Assembly (NCBI RefSeq): GCF_900129975.1
Contig: NZ_FSRG01000005.1
Location: forward strand, 248,001-312,000
DNA length: 64,000 nucleotides
From: Halodesulfovibrio marinisediminis DSM 17456
GTDB taxonomy: Bacteria; Desulfobacterota; Desulfovibrionia; Desulfovibrionales; Desulfovibrionaceae
Reading direction: 5' to 3'
The notes beneath the pieces are model-generated. The model was not told the origin of the DNA, did no database searches, and worked only from the letters and a program-made list of their open reading frames with translations. Shown piece by piece: positions 6,714-16,616 of this stretch. The translations under genes were made by a program, and so were the position numbers. Positions within the stretch are counted from its first letter, which is position 1. Each line of letters starts with the position of its first letter.

Positions 6714-9635
6714 ATGCAACACGCTATGACCATGCTAAAAACAACCGCATGGACAATAAAAAGCATCTTACTAGTTATAGCACTCATAAGCAGTTACCCG
6801 ATTAGTGCAACAGCTGCGGTTGCTGACCAACATGTCACAGATCCATTCGACCCTCCGGCGTATGCAAAAGAAATTACGGAACCATATACAACCAGTACAA
6901 ATTACTGGGGACTATTCTTTGATAACCAAGGGGCTGATGCTCCAAAATCGTATAAAATTGCGTCATCCATTGCGTATGATGAACTGTCACTCGATGAAAA
7001 TAATACCACCCTTTATGGTATCCAGAACCAGTTCTTAAATATGGCCCTTGATGTCAGTAAGTGTATACAGATAACAGCAACTGGAGCTGGAACCACCACA
7101 AGCGGAACCGTAAGCCTAATTGGAATCGACTCGGTAGCTGATATTACAACTTCTTCAGATGCATCAATGGTAATCATCGGTAAGGGGGCAGATGCACAGG
7201 GTGCTGGGGGGATTACTGTGCCAGCTGTTCATGCAATTGTGAAAGGCATACAAACAACTGGAGATGGGGCAAGACTTACACTAAATGGTAATATAACCGT
7301 AGAAGCACATGGTGGATGCAGCGAAACCGAAGGCTATGCGGAAACCAATGCACAGGCCACTGGGATTCTGCATGCCGGTAGTTCTGGCGAAATCATAAAC
7401 TCTGGCACTCTTAACGTTAAAGCTTATGGTGGAACATCAACAAAACGAAAAGCGAATGCAAGAGCATGCGGCATAGAGTCTACTGGTTCTAGCATGCGTA
7501 TTACCAATAGAGGAAATATCCATGTAGATGGCAGAGGGGGTAACACTACATCTTCAAAAACAGATGCTCACGCTGGAGTTGAGGCGTATGGGATTAGCGG
7601 AAAAAGTGACGTTGTCAATTACGGGGACATTTCTGTATATGCAAAAAGTGGTTCCGGACAGACATCCATCACTGATATAGTTGGTATACAGGGTGCAACT
7701 ATTGAAAACCACGGGAATGTTATTGTTAAGAGCGTAAGTGGGACAAGCAATAATTTTTCTGCAAGTGATTCGGTTTCTGGATTGTCTAGTACTGGAAGTA
7801 TTATTAACAAAGGAAGGGTTATTGTTTTTTCAAAAGGTGGAAGAACGTTGGCATTCGGCTTAACAAAACCTATAAATCTGTTTGTCCTAGGGCTTCAGTC
7901 TGGTGAAGGTCGCTTTGAAAACACAGGCGATATTACTCTGACTGCTATTGGAGACAGCTGTGACGCTACTACAGTTATCGCCTACCAAATTGGTACTATT
8001 GGATATGGCGTTGCAACTTCTGCCTCGAGTATTGTGAATAGCGGAACAATAGATGTCCATGTAGTTGGTGGGGCATATAATGTAGATAATGGCGGCGCTC
8101 CTACTCCTGCTGATGCCATTGGCATTGTGGCCCGTAATGATGCAACATTACACTCTTCAGGTTTAATCCGTGTCGCCGCTGAAATGAATCCATCAATCAC
8201 AGCGTCTATCGCCCCCGAAGAGCAGCAACTTTCTGCATGCCAGGTTAAGACTGAAGGACATTTAAAGATTACTGGGTATGCCATGGAACTTGGACATGAC
8301 CAAGATGAATTCAACCATATGTATCAAGGAACAATCAGCTCTGGAACTAGTGGCTCTGTAACCTTCGATAATGCAAAGCTGTATCTGTACCTGACAGATG
8401 ATTACAAAAACGGTGTATACGACATCCCGAGACTGTGGAAGCAGGAAACAGAAGACCAGAAAGCGGCAAACCCTAACCAGTTTGCATCACTTAAATCAGT
8501 AAATGTTCCTCCGGGGGTTAAGGCTAAGTTATTCTCCGGCAGTGCGGCAGTGCCACAGCGTATTGGGCTGAGCTATGAGCCTAAGGTATCAACGCCACTT
8601 AAACAGGCTTTGATAAGCATGGAGCTGGAAAACCAGATTCAGTCTATTATACATGATGATCTTGCCGGGCGCATGATGTTCAGTGTTCTCCCAGACGCGA
8701 CGCCGCAACAAAGTGATAGCCCTGATGGGTACGGTGTTTCAAGCGCCTCCTCCACCATGGTTGCTTCTCTTTCAAATCCAAACATTCTTCCTGTAATGAC
8801 TGCCAAGCAGACTAATCGTCACTCGCTATTTATGCGCCCTGTGTATGTTAACTCCAATGACTCGGCTAGCTCCGGTTACGACAGTAATACCTATGGCTTT
8901 GTATTGGGGTATAACTATAATGTGAACGAGGAGCTTAATAACTGCTACGTAGGTTTCCATGCAGGATACACACGGGGCGATATCCGATACACCGGAGAGG
9001 ATTACGGAAAACGAAAAGAGTTTGTGGATACCTTTTATGGCGGTGTTCACGGCATTAAACGTTTCAATAGCAATGTACTACTTTCAGGCGAGGCTTCCTT
9101 CTTCTACGTTGATAGCGATATGACGGATGATAATCCAACTAACCGTGAAACCGCACGCTATGACTCCGTGAGCATCCGCGCCGAAGCTGACCTTGGATAC
9201 CTTTGGACGATAAACGGATATAATATTATTCCTGAAGTGGGACTGCAATACGTATGGCAGCACCGCGATCCGTTCACCACAGATAATATCGATTCAGCAG
9301 ACATTACCTACGGCACCATGGATAACCATGAACTTTATGGTAATGCTCGCCTGAAGTGGACAAAACAGTTTGTTGCGGCTGGAGATTGGCGCATTACCCC
9401 GCTCGTTGGCGTAGGCATTACACAAGTCCTCACAGATGGGGAGATTTCCAATACGATGCGTCTTGGCAATGAAACCCAGCTTGTAGTCGATCAGGATGAA
9501 AATACAACCTTCACACCGGAAGCAAACATCACAGTAGCCAAAGATAACTACTACGCCACAGCAGGCTACACTGGCGGCTTTGGTGGAACAACAAAAAACA
9601 ACCTGTTCTGGCTTCAGCTTGGTGTATCATTTTAA
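6714..9635 (+). CDS. Autotransporter (type Va) with beta-helix passenger
   Basis: A 973-residue secreted or surface protein. A signal peptide spans about residues 1-35 (SILLVIALISSYPISATA then AVADQ). The passenger (about 36-640) has roughly ten degenerate repeats of the type N-x-G-x-I/L-x-V-x-A/S-x-G-G (GNITVEAHGG, GTLNVKAYGG, GNIHVDGRGG, GTIDVHVVGG), which predicts a right-handed beta-helix. The last 270 residues form an autotransporter beta-barrel with alternating aromatic strands, ending WLQLGVSF with the C-terminal Phe required for outer-membrane assembly. GGAGGG lies five bases before the ATG. It is the only recognisable cargo of the tRNA-Glu element and is probably an adhesin or aggregation factor. 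Passenger specificity cannot be read. Confidence 0.88.
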   Translation: MQHAMTMLKTTAWTIKSILLVIALISSYPISATAAVADQHVTDPFDPPAYAKEITEPYTTSTNYWGLFFDNQGADAPKSYKIASSIAYDELSLDENNTTLYGIQNQFLNMALDVSKCIQITATGAGTTTSGTVSLIGIDSVADITTSSDASMVIIGKGADAQGAGGITVPAVHAIVKGIQTTGDGARLTLNGNITVEAHGGCSETEGYAETNAQATGILHAGSSGEIINSGTLNVKAYGGTSTKRKANARACGIESTGSSMRITNRGNIHVDGRGGNTTSSKTDAHAGVEAYGISGKSDVVNYGDISVYAKSGSGQTSITDIVGIQGATIENHGNVIVKSVSGTSNNFSASDSVSGLSSTGSIINKGRVIVFSKGGRTLAFGLTKPINLFVLGLQSGEGRFENTGDITLTAIGDSCDATTVIAYQIGTIGYGVATSASSIVNSGTIDVHVVGGAYNVDNGGAPTPADAIGIVARNDATLHSSGLIRVAAEMNPSITASIAPEEQQLSACQVKTEGHLKITGYAMELGHDQDEFNHMYQGTISSGTSGSVTFDNAKLYLYLTDDYKNGVYDIPRLWKQETEDQKAANPNQFASLKSVNVPPGVKAKLFSGSAAVPQRIGLSYEPKVSTPLKQALISMELENQIQSIIHDDLAGRMMFSVLPDATPQQSDSPDGYGVSSASSTMVASLSNPNILPVMTAKQTNRHSLFMRPVYVNSNDSASSGYDSNTYGFVLGYNYNVNEELNNCYVGFHAGYTRGDIRYTGEDYGKRKEFVDTFYGGVHGIKRFNSNVLLSGEASFFYVDSDMTDDNPTNRETARYDSVSIRAEADLGYLWTINGYNIIPEVGLQYVWQHRDPFTTDNIDSADITYGTMDNHELYGNARLKWTKQFVAAGDWRITPLVGVGITQVLTDGEISNTMRLGNETQLVVDQDENTTFTPEANITVAKDNYYATAGYTGGFGGTTKNNLFWLQLGVSF

Positions 9636-9703
9636 ATTATTGAGTTAGGTGAGCGACGATTTGAAACATCTGACTGTCAATATAAGCTTTGATGGATTTT
9701 GAA

Positions 9704-9722
9704 AGGTGTAAATCAGGTGTAA
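9704..9722. repeat. Right arm-type repeat pair AGGTGTAA
   Basis: AGGTGTAA at 9704-9711 and 9715-9722, in the same orientation as the left pair at 2695/2708. It lies 70 bp after the autotransporter stop and about 90 bp before the right attachment site. Confidence 0.5.
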
Positions 9723-9809
9723 ATTTATATGATTTTTATTTCGCTAATGCTTTTGATGCTTCTGGATAAGTCTTGTAAATAAAGGAATAAGCAGTTCTTA
9801 TTAGATTAT

Positions 9810-9864
9810 ACACCTGCCTTTCACGCAGGCGACGGGGGTTCAAATCCCCCTGGGGACGCCAAAG
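9810..9864 (+). repeat. Right attachment site: 3' tRNA-Glu fragment
   Basis: It is identical to 2585-2639. Only the anticodon arm to the CCA end is present, with no acceptor 5' strand or D-arm, so it is not a functional tRNA. The sequence beyond it carries the host-type terminator, as expected for the original downstream side of the target. Confidence 0.92.
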
Positions 9865-9869
9865 CAATT

Positions 9870-9903
9870 TAAGCTCTTACACGAAAGTGTAAGAGCTTTT
9901 TTT
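9870..9903 (+). terminator. Family terminator after the right attachment site
   Basis: AGCTCTTACAC-GAAA-GTGTAAGAGCT followed by seven T. It was presumably the original terminator of the tRNA-Glu gene before the element inserted. Confidence 0.85.
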
Positions 9904-11788
<1,885 letters not shown>

Positions 11789-11789
<1 letters not shown>

Positions 11790-12193
11790 TGAAAGCATTT
11801 ATTTTAAGGCTGCAGGATGCAACTCATTCTGAAGAAATAGAAAGTGTGACCTCATTTATCGGTGAAGATGCTTCAGGGAGTTTTGGCTTACTTGCTGGTC
11901 ATGCCCGTTTTATGACGGTTCTTTCGATAGGGATAGGGAGGTTCCGTATTGGTAAAGCTAGCTGGAAATTTGTAGCTGTGCCTAGTGGTATCCTCTACTT
12001 TCACAACAATATTCTTTCATTGTGTACTTACCGCTACCTGCTGGATGATGACTACATGCGCATAAGTCAGGCGTTACAGCAGCAATTGCTTGCAGAAGAA
12101 GTAAAATTAGAAACGGTTAAGGAAAGCCTTCATAATATGGAAGAGGAAGTGTTTAAGCGTTTATGGGAAATTGGTAAAAAGGAAATGGTTTGA
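11789..12193 (+). CDS. atpC: N-ATPase subunit epsilon
   Basis: 134 residues with GTG start at 11789 overlapping the atpD stop, preceded by GGGAG. The N-terminal half is the epsilon beta-sandwich (FGLLAGHARFMTVLSIGIG). The C-terminal half is helical and charged (LLAEEVKLETVKESLHNMEEE). It is part of the central stalk. Confidence 0.9.
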
Positions 12194-12197
12194 TGCC

Positions 12198-12467
12198 ATG
12201 CCTAACCTTAATAGCTTGAAAGAAAAAATAGAGCGGCAGGCTAGCCGTATGAAGAAAGCAGAGCGAGAGCGCCCTACGCTCATTGGTCAGACAATTTACA
12301 TTGGAACCTTGGGGCTATTGCTCGTGATCCCCGTTGTAGGTGGAGCCTATCTAGGTAATTGGCTGGATAGTATGATGGAAGGGTACTCCATTCGCTGGAC
12401 GACAAGCTTAATTTTAGTGGGGGTAATAATTGGGGCTGTGAATGTATACTATTTTATCAAGGACTAG
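12198..12467 (+). CDS. atpQ: N-ATPase accessory membrane protein AtpQ (AtpI-like)
   Basis: 89 residues: a basic N-terminal helix (KEKIERQASRMKKAERER) and two membrane segments, IYIGTLGLLLVIPVVGGAYLG and WTTSLILVGVIIGAVNVYYF. This is the AtpI-like layout of AtpQ, third in N-ATPase operons and thought to help assemble the c-ring. The frame is open from a TTG at 12171, but the ATG at 12198 begins the conserved part; an AAGGAAA lies about 14 bases upstream. The usual next gene, atpR, is not present at normal size. Confidence 0.8.
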   Translation: MPNLNSLKEKIERQASRMKKAERERPTLIGQTIYIGTLGLLLVIPVVGGAYLGNWLDSMMEGYSIRWTTSLILVGVIIGAVNVYYFIKD

Positions 12468-12471
12468 CGTT

Positions 12472-12540
12472 ATGGATAAAGATAGCTCACGGACACAAGC
12501 CAATTTCAGGCTGGGGGCTGTATGCTTGATAATACAGTAG
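12472..12540 (+). CDS. 22-codon frame in the position of atpR
   Basis: ATG 12472 to TAG 12540 encodes MDKDSSRTQANFRLGAVCLI plus two residues. N-ATPase operons normally carry atpR (a membrane protein of about 80-100 residues) here. Only this short frame overlapping the start of atpB is seen, so it may be a vestige or simply a leader. Confidence 0.25.
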   Translation: MDKDSSRTQANFRLGAVCLIIQ

Positions 12541-13166
12541 TTACCACATGGGTAATTATGGGCGTTTTATTGTTGTTCACTTGGCTGTTGTCGCGTCGAT
12601 TACGTATTAAGCCAGGAAAGGTGCAGACGGCAGTTGAAGGCATCGTCGTCAGCATTGAGGAAGCTATTGCTGATATAGCGCCTCAACATGCCCGTAGGCT
12701 TGTTCCATTTATCGGTAGCCTTTGGATATTTCTTGTTATTGCCAACCTCAGTGGGCTTGTCCCGGGCGTACACTCTCCAACACGTGATCTATCAGCCACA
12801 TCAGCGCTCGCTATTGTCGTATTTTTGTCTACACATTGGTACGGAATCCGTTTTCAAAGTCTTAAAAAGTACCTGATACACTATATCAAGCCCAGTCCAA
12901 TTTTATTGCCGTTTCACCTTATCGCTGAGGTTACCCGCACAGTGGCATTAGCCATAAGATTGTTCGGAAATATGATGAGCTTGGAAATGGCAGCCTTGAT
13001 GTTTTTGATGGTAGCGGGATTTCTGGCACCGGTACCTATTTTGATGCTGCATATAGTTGAAGCATTGGTTCAGGCTTACCTTTTTGGAATGCTAGCCCTT
13101 ATTTATGTCGCTGGTGGCCTGCAATATCAACAAGAGCGGCAGAGAAAAGGAGACTCAAATGCATGA
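12522..13166 (+). CDS. atpB: N-ATPase subunit a
   Basis: 214-residue integral membrane stator with about five segments. The essential arginine lies in EVTRTVALAIRLFGNMMSLEM (the RLFGN signature), followed by the last two helices (LVQAYLFGMLALIYVAGG). It forms the ion half-channels against the c-ring. Subunit a of N-ATPases is shorter than the usual F-type form, and this length fits. It overlaps the upstream 22-codon frame, and the atpE start lies just inside its end. Confidence 0.92.
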   Translation: MLDNTVVTTWVIMGVLLLFTWLLSRRLRIKPGKVQTAVEGIVVSIEEAIADIAPQHARRLVPFIGSLWIFLVIANLSGLVPGVHSPTRDLSATSALAIVVFLSTHWYGIRFQSLKKYLIHYIKPSPILLPFHLIAEVTRTVALAIRLFGNMMSLEMAALMFLMVAGFLAPVPILMLHIVEALVQAYLFGMLALIYVAGGLQYQQERQRKGDSNA

Positions 13167-13425
13167 AATGTCAACTTTTGTCCTTATATCTACTGCTCTC
13201 GCAATAGTAGGTATTTCAATTGGCGTTATGCTGCCGGCACTTGCAATGGGCTGGGCCCTTACGCGGGCTATGGATGCATTAGCTCGTCAGCCTGAGGCAG
13301 AACGGGCTATCATGCGTACGCTCTTTATTGGCTTGGCTATGATTGAATCTCTCGCGATATATGTACTGGTTATCGTGCTGATTGTGCTGTTCCGAAATCC
13401 CTTGTTGGAATATCTTATTAAATAG
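13159..13425 (+). CDS. atpE: N-ATPase subunit c (ring proteolipid)
   Basis: 88 residues in two transmembrane helices joined by the conserved loop LARQPEAE. The ion-binding carboxylate is Glu63 in IESLAIY, with Ser64 and Tyr68 as in Na+-binding rings. Helix 1, however, reads LPALAMGWAL: Met30 occupies the place where Na+ rings such as Ilyobacter carry Gln or, in many N-ATPases, Glu (GxGxGQG). Ion specificity is therefore uncertain. The ATG at 13159 is chosen over the open upstream frame because AAAAGGAG precedes it. It overlaps the end of atpB by eight bases. Confidence 0.93.
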   Translation: MHEMSTFVLISTALAIVGISIGVMLPALAMGWALTRAMDALARQPEAERAIMRTLFIGLAMIESLAIYVLVIVLIVLFRNPLLEYLIK

Positions 13426-13475
13426 CATTGGATGGAAAATTAAGCGGTGACCCATAATCGTTAAGGAGTGACGTT

Positions 13476-14225
13476 TTGGAGTTTAGCTGGACAACTTTCC
13501 TGTTCGAAATCATAAATTTTTTGGTTTTGATTTGGATTCTTAAGCATTTTCTTTTTAAACCGGTAATGGATGTCATTGATCGGCGCCATGCCAGTATTGA
13601 AGAGCAACTTGCGGAGTCGCAGCGGCTTAAAGATGAATCTGTTGCATTAAAAGAAGAGTATCAAGGTTGCTTAACTGATTGGGATCATGAATGTTTGTTG
13701 GCAAGAGCTGAGTTGATGAAGGAGCTTAATGCGGAGCGAATTTTAAAGACTAATCAGTTGAAAGAGATACTAGTGCAGGAAGCAGAAAAAGCGAAGGTTG
13801 CTGTATCCCGACAACGGATACAAGCTACTCGAGCGATAGAGTATCAGGCGTTGCAACAAAGCGCGCAGTTTGCCACCACCTTACTTCGCAAAGCTGCAGG
13901 ACCAGAGCTGGAAGCGCGCTTGCTGGATATCTTATTGGACGATTTATCCAATTTATCTAGTAAGCGTATTGCTGTTCTTCGATTGCAGTGGGGAGAGTCG
14001 CCAGAATCCATTATGGTCACAAGTGCTTATCCAATATCTGAAGATAAACGGCAACGGCTGGAGAGCGTTCTGACAACGGTTACTGAATTAACTCTACCTG
14101 TGCATTATGATCAGACTCCTGAGTTGATAGCGGGGGTATGTATTACTATTGGAGCTTGGATTATGCATGCCAATGTACGGGATGACTTAAGAGGCTTTAC
14201 GGGATTTGCCCATGTCGACCAATGA
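13476..14225 (+). CDS. atpF: N-ATPase subunit b with delta-like C-terminus
   Basis: 249 residues from a TTG start with AAGGAG eight bases upstream. One N-terminal membrane helix ([21 protein letters not shown]) is followed by a long charged coiled coil (about 40-140). A C-terminal domain (about 150-249, [21 protein letters not shown]) resembles the delta subunit end. N-ATPase operons lack a separate atpH, and the extended b subunit replaces it; the length here agrees. It overlaps atpA by 14 bases. Confidence 0.88.
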   Translation: MEFSWTTFLFEIINFLVLIWILKHFLFKPVMDVIDRRHASIEEQLAESQRLKDESVALKEEYQGCLTDWDHECLLARAELMKELNAERILKTNQLKEILVQEAEKAKVAVSRQRIQATRAIEYQALQQSAQFATTLLRKAAGPELEARLLDILLDDLSNLSSKRIAVLRLQWGESPESIMVTSAYPISEDKRQRLESVLTTVTELTLPVHYDQTPELIAGVCITIGAWIMHANVRDDLRGFTGFAHVDQ

Positions 14226-15711
14226 GTTCGAGCAACGCAGTCCTTTAGCACTGCAAGCTTTATGGCTTAGGGAATACAGGCCGGGCTTGCGTATTGCAGA
14301 GCGGGGAAATGTCCTTTCAGTGGGAGATGGAATCGCACGAGTCACAGGGCTTTCTTCTGCTGCTATGGAGGATATTTTAGAATTTGAAGACGGCAGTAGT
14401 GCAATGGTTTTTGATTTGACCAAAGATCAGGTAGGTGCCGTGTTATTGCATGAAACAGATATCCTGACAGCAGGAACTCCTGCCCACCTCAATGTTCGTC
14501 CGCTAAACATTCCTGTTGGCGATGGGTTACTCGGTCGAATTCTTAACCCACTGGGAATACCGTTAGATGGCGAAGCACCTCCAATAGTCTCCGCCTGGCA
14601 ACCGTTAAACAGCCCATCACCCCCCATTGTCAGTCGTGACTTTGTTCATTCTCCTTTGTACTCAGGGAATAAGATTATTGATACAATGGTGCCAATAGGG
14701 AAGGGGCAGCGACAGCTACTCATAGGTGACGAGGGACTCGGCAGAAGTACTATCGCACTCGATACGTTGATTAACCAGCGAAGTAAAAATGTACGTTGTG
14801 TTTATGTGCTTATTGGTCAAAGGCGTTCTACAGTCGTTAATACCATTGAAATTTTACGTGAGTATGATGCGCTGGAATATACTACTGTGGTTGTTGCAGA
14901 AGCGAGCAATCTTCCCGGCTTACAACATCTTGCTCCTTTTTCCGGTTGTGCAATTGCCGAATACTGGATGCAGCAGGGGCATGATACGCTGGTTGTATAT
15001 GATGATCTTAGCACCCACGCTAAAATATACCGCGAACTATCGTTGCTTTTGCGGCGACCTCCGGGACGAGAAGCGTATCCCGGCGATATTTTTTCAGTAC
15101 ATGCCCGCTTGTTGGAGCGAACTACTTGCCTGAGTCCGGCTCATGGTGGCGGTAGTATGACCGCACTGCCTATTGTTGAAACTCAGCAAGGGGAAATTGC
15201 CAGTTATATTCCTACCAACCTGATATCGATTACTGATGGACAGATATATCTGGACCGAGACCTGTTCAGTGGTGGATTTCGTCCGGCAATCGACATTGCT
15301 CGATCAGTTTCTCGTGTTGGCGGCCAAGCACAGCATCCTCGCATTAAGGAAGAAGCGGGGAGTATGAAGTTAAATTATTTGCAGTTCTTGGAGTTAGAGA
15401 GCTTCACCCGCTTTGGGGCTCGTCTTGAAGCGTCTATCGAAGCTGCTATTAAACGCGGACTGACATTGAGGGAGATCCTCAAGCAGGAACAATATTCTCC
15501 TTTCCATGAATTTTTTCAAATGGCATGGCTCGTAGCTTTTAATGACGGACATTTTGATAATGTTGAGAAAAAAGACATACACTTACTTCTTGATACATTA
15601 GAAGAACAGGTTGAGCATACCAGTTTAACACTTGATAGTCCTCGGGAACAGTGGAGCAGCGCGATAGCAGATTGGCTGTCATCCAGAGCTACTGAGGAGG
15701 ATTCCTCATGA
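14212..15711 (+). CDS. atpA: N-ATPase subunit alpha with altered P-loop
   Basis: 499 residues with most alpha landmarks: [11 protein letters not shown] at the N-terminus, [13 protein letters not shown] before the P-loop, [35 protein letters not shown] and [12 protein letters not shown]. The P-loop reads [13 protein letters not shown]. The invariant lysine is Arg178, and the Arg-Gln of the usual GDRQTGKT are Glu and Gly. Alpha sites bind nucleotide without hydrolysing it, so the enzyme may still turn over, but with altered noncatalytic-site control. The frame is open from a TTG at 14206; the ATG at 14212 is preferred. Confidence 0.93.
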   Translation: MSTNEFEQRSPLALQALWLREYRPGLRIAERGNVLSVGDGIARVTGLSSAAMEDILEFEDGSSAMVFDLTKDQVGAVLLHETDILTAGTPAHLNVRPLNIPVGDGLLGRILNPLGIPLDGEAPPIVSAWQPLNSPSPPIVSRDFVHSPLYSGNKIIDTMVPIGKGQRQLLIGDEGLGRSTIALDTLINQRSKNVRCVYVLIGQRRSTVVNTIEILREYDALEYTTVVVAEASNLPGLQHLAPFSGCAIAEYWMQQGHDTLVVYDDLSTHAKIYRELSLLLRRPPGREAYPGDIFSVHARLLERTTCLSPAHGGGSMTALPIVETQQGEIASYIPTNLISITDGQIYLDRDLFSGGFRPAIDIARSVSRVGGQAQHPRIKEEAGSMKLNYLQFLELESFTRFGARLEASIEAAIKRGLTLREILKQEQYSPFHEFFQMAWLVAFNDGHFDNVEKKDIHLLLDTLEEQVEHTSLTLDSPREQWSSAIADWLSSRATEEDSS

Positions 15712-16550
15712 CTCGACGTAAGGATTTGCAGCATTATCGCCATAGCTTGAGCGAGATAAGAAATATTCTAAATGCCATGAAAACATTAGCCTACATGGAA
15801 ACCCGTAAGCTAAGCACATTTCTTGATTCTCAACACAGAGTTGTAGAAGGCATAACGGAAGTTGCTGCTGATTTTCTTAATTTTTATCCTGATACACTAC
15901 CGATAGAAACGGATAGCACTCCGGTATATCTTTTGATTGGCACCCAAAGGGGATTCTGTGGTGACTTCAATCAGGCTGTGGTGCGTCATGTTGACTCAAT
16001 TTTAACTATCCCTTCAAACAATTCCCCCCACTTAATTGTCATCGGGCATAAGCTATATAACCTATTGCCTGAAGAGACTTCATTTTATGCTCGAATCGAT
16101 GGTGCCAGCGTGGTGGAAGAGGTGTCGGGTATTCTCGATCAAATAGTTCAAGCTCTAGTGGAGTTACAGGCAACACACCCGATGCTGAGTTTGTATAGCG
16201 TGTATCATAGTGAAGAGGAGGGGATTGTTACGGAAAAGCTATTACCGCCTTTTCAGAATGAGCAGCCTGAGATATCAGACTTTCTTGATCCACCAATGAT
16301 CAATATACCTCCCAAAGAATTTATACTGGATGTAAGCGAGCAGTATCTTTTTGCTGCATTGCATGAATTGCTCTACACCTCGTTATTAGAGGAAAATCGT
16401 CGTCGCATGGTTCATCTTGAAGGAGCCATTAAGCATCTTGATGACTTATCGAATGAACTGACACAGCAATTCAATGTGCTGCGACGGGAAGAAATTATCG
16501 AAGAAATTGAAGTCATTTTGCTTAATACTGGTAGTCTTGATGATTTTTGA
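15708..16550 (+). CDS. atpG: N-ATPase subunit gamma
   Basis: 280-residue central stalk subunit, last gene of the operon, whose ATG overlaps the atpA stop by four bases; GAGGAG lies eight bases before it. The N-terminal and C-terminal helices form the coiled coil ([21 protein letters not shown] and [21 protein letters not shown]). The middle is the Rossmann-like part ([21 protein letters not shown]). N-ATPase gamma subunits diverge strongly from housekeeping ones. No clear terminator is seen in the 66 bases before the convergent P-type ATPase. Confidence 0.9.
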   Translation: MTRRKDLQHYRHSLSEIRNILNAMKTLAYMETRKLSTFLDSQHRVVEGITEVAADFLNFYPDTLPIETDSTPVYLLIGTQRGFCGDFNQAVVRHVDSILTIPSNNSPHLIVIGHKLYNLLPEETSFYARIDGASVVEEVSGILDQIVQALVELQATHPMLSLYSVYHSEEEGIVTEKLLPPFQNEQPEISDFLDPPMINIPPKEFILDVSEQYLFAALHELLYTSLLEENRRRMVHLEGAIKHLDDLSNELTQQFNVLRREEIIEEIEVILLNTGSLDDF

Positions 16551-16616
16551 GCAAGTGATTGATTAAGGTTTTCTTAAGCCCTAGCCCTCCAGTGTAATAA
16601 AAGTATTCTCTATCGA

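Larger units (their letters stand above)
2637..9864. mobile_element. 7.2-kb integrative element in tRNA-Glu
   Basis: The element is bounded by the 55-bp repeats at 2585 and 9810. It holds a tyrosine integrase beside the tRNA, an excisionase-like helix-turn-helix protein, a second tyrosine recombinase of another subfamily, about 1.2 kb of hairpin-rich noncoding DNA, and one large cargo gene, an autotransporter. No replication, capsid or conjugation gene is visible, so it is probably satellite-like or mobilised in trans, or a reduced remnant. Paired AGGTGTAA repeats near both ends fit integrase arm sites. Confidence 0.85.

Noticed and set aside
9810-9864. Third tRNA-Glu gene
   Set aside because: Only the 3' 55 bases are present; the acceptor 5' strand and D-arm are missing. 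It is an attachment-site fragment.
12171-12197. TTG start for atpQ
   Set aside because: ATG 12198 begins the conserved AtpQ helix; the earlier codons overlap atpC and add no family sequence.
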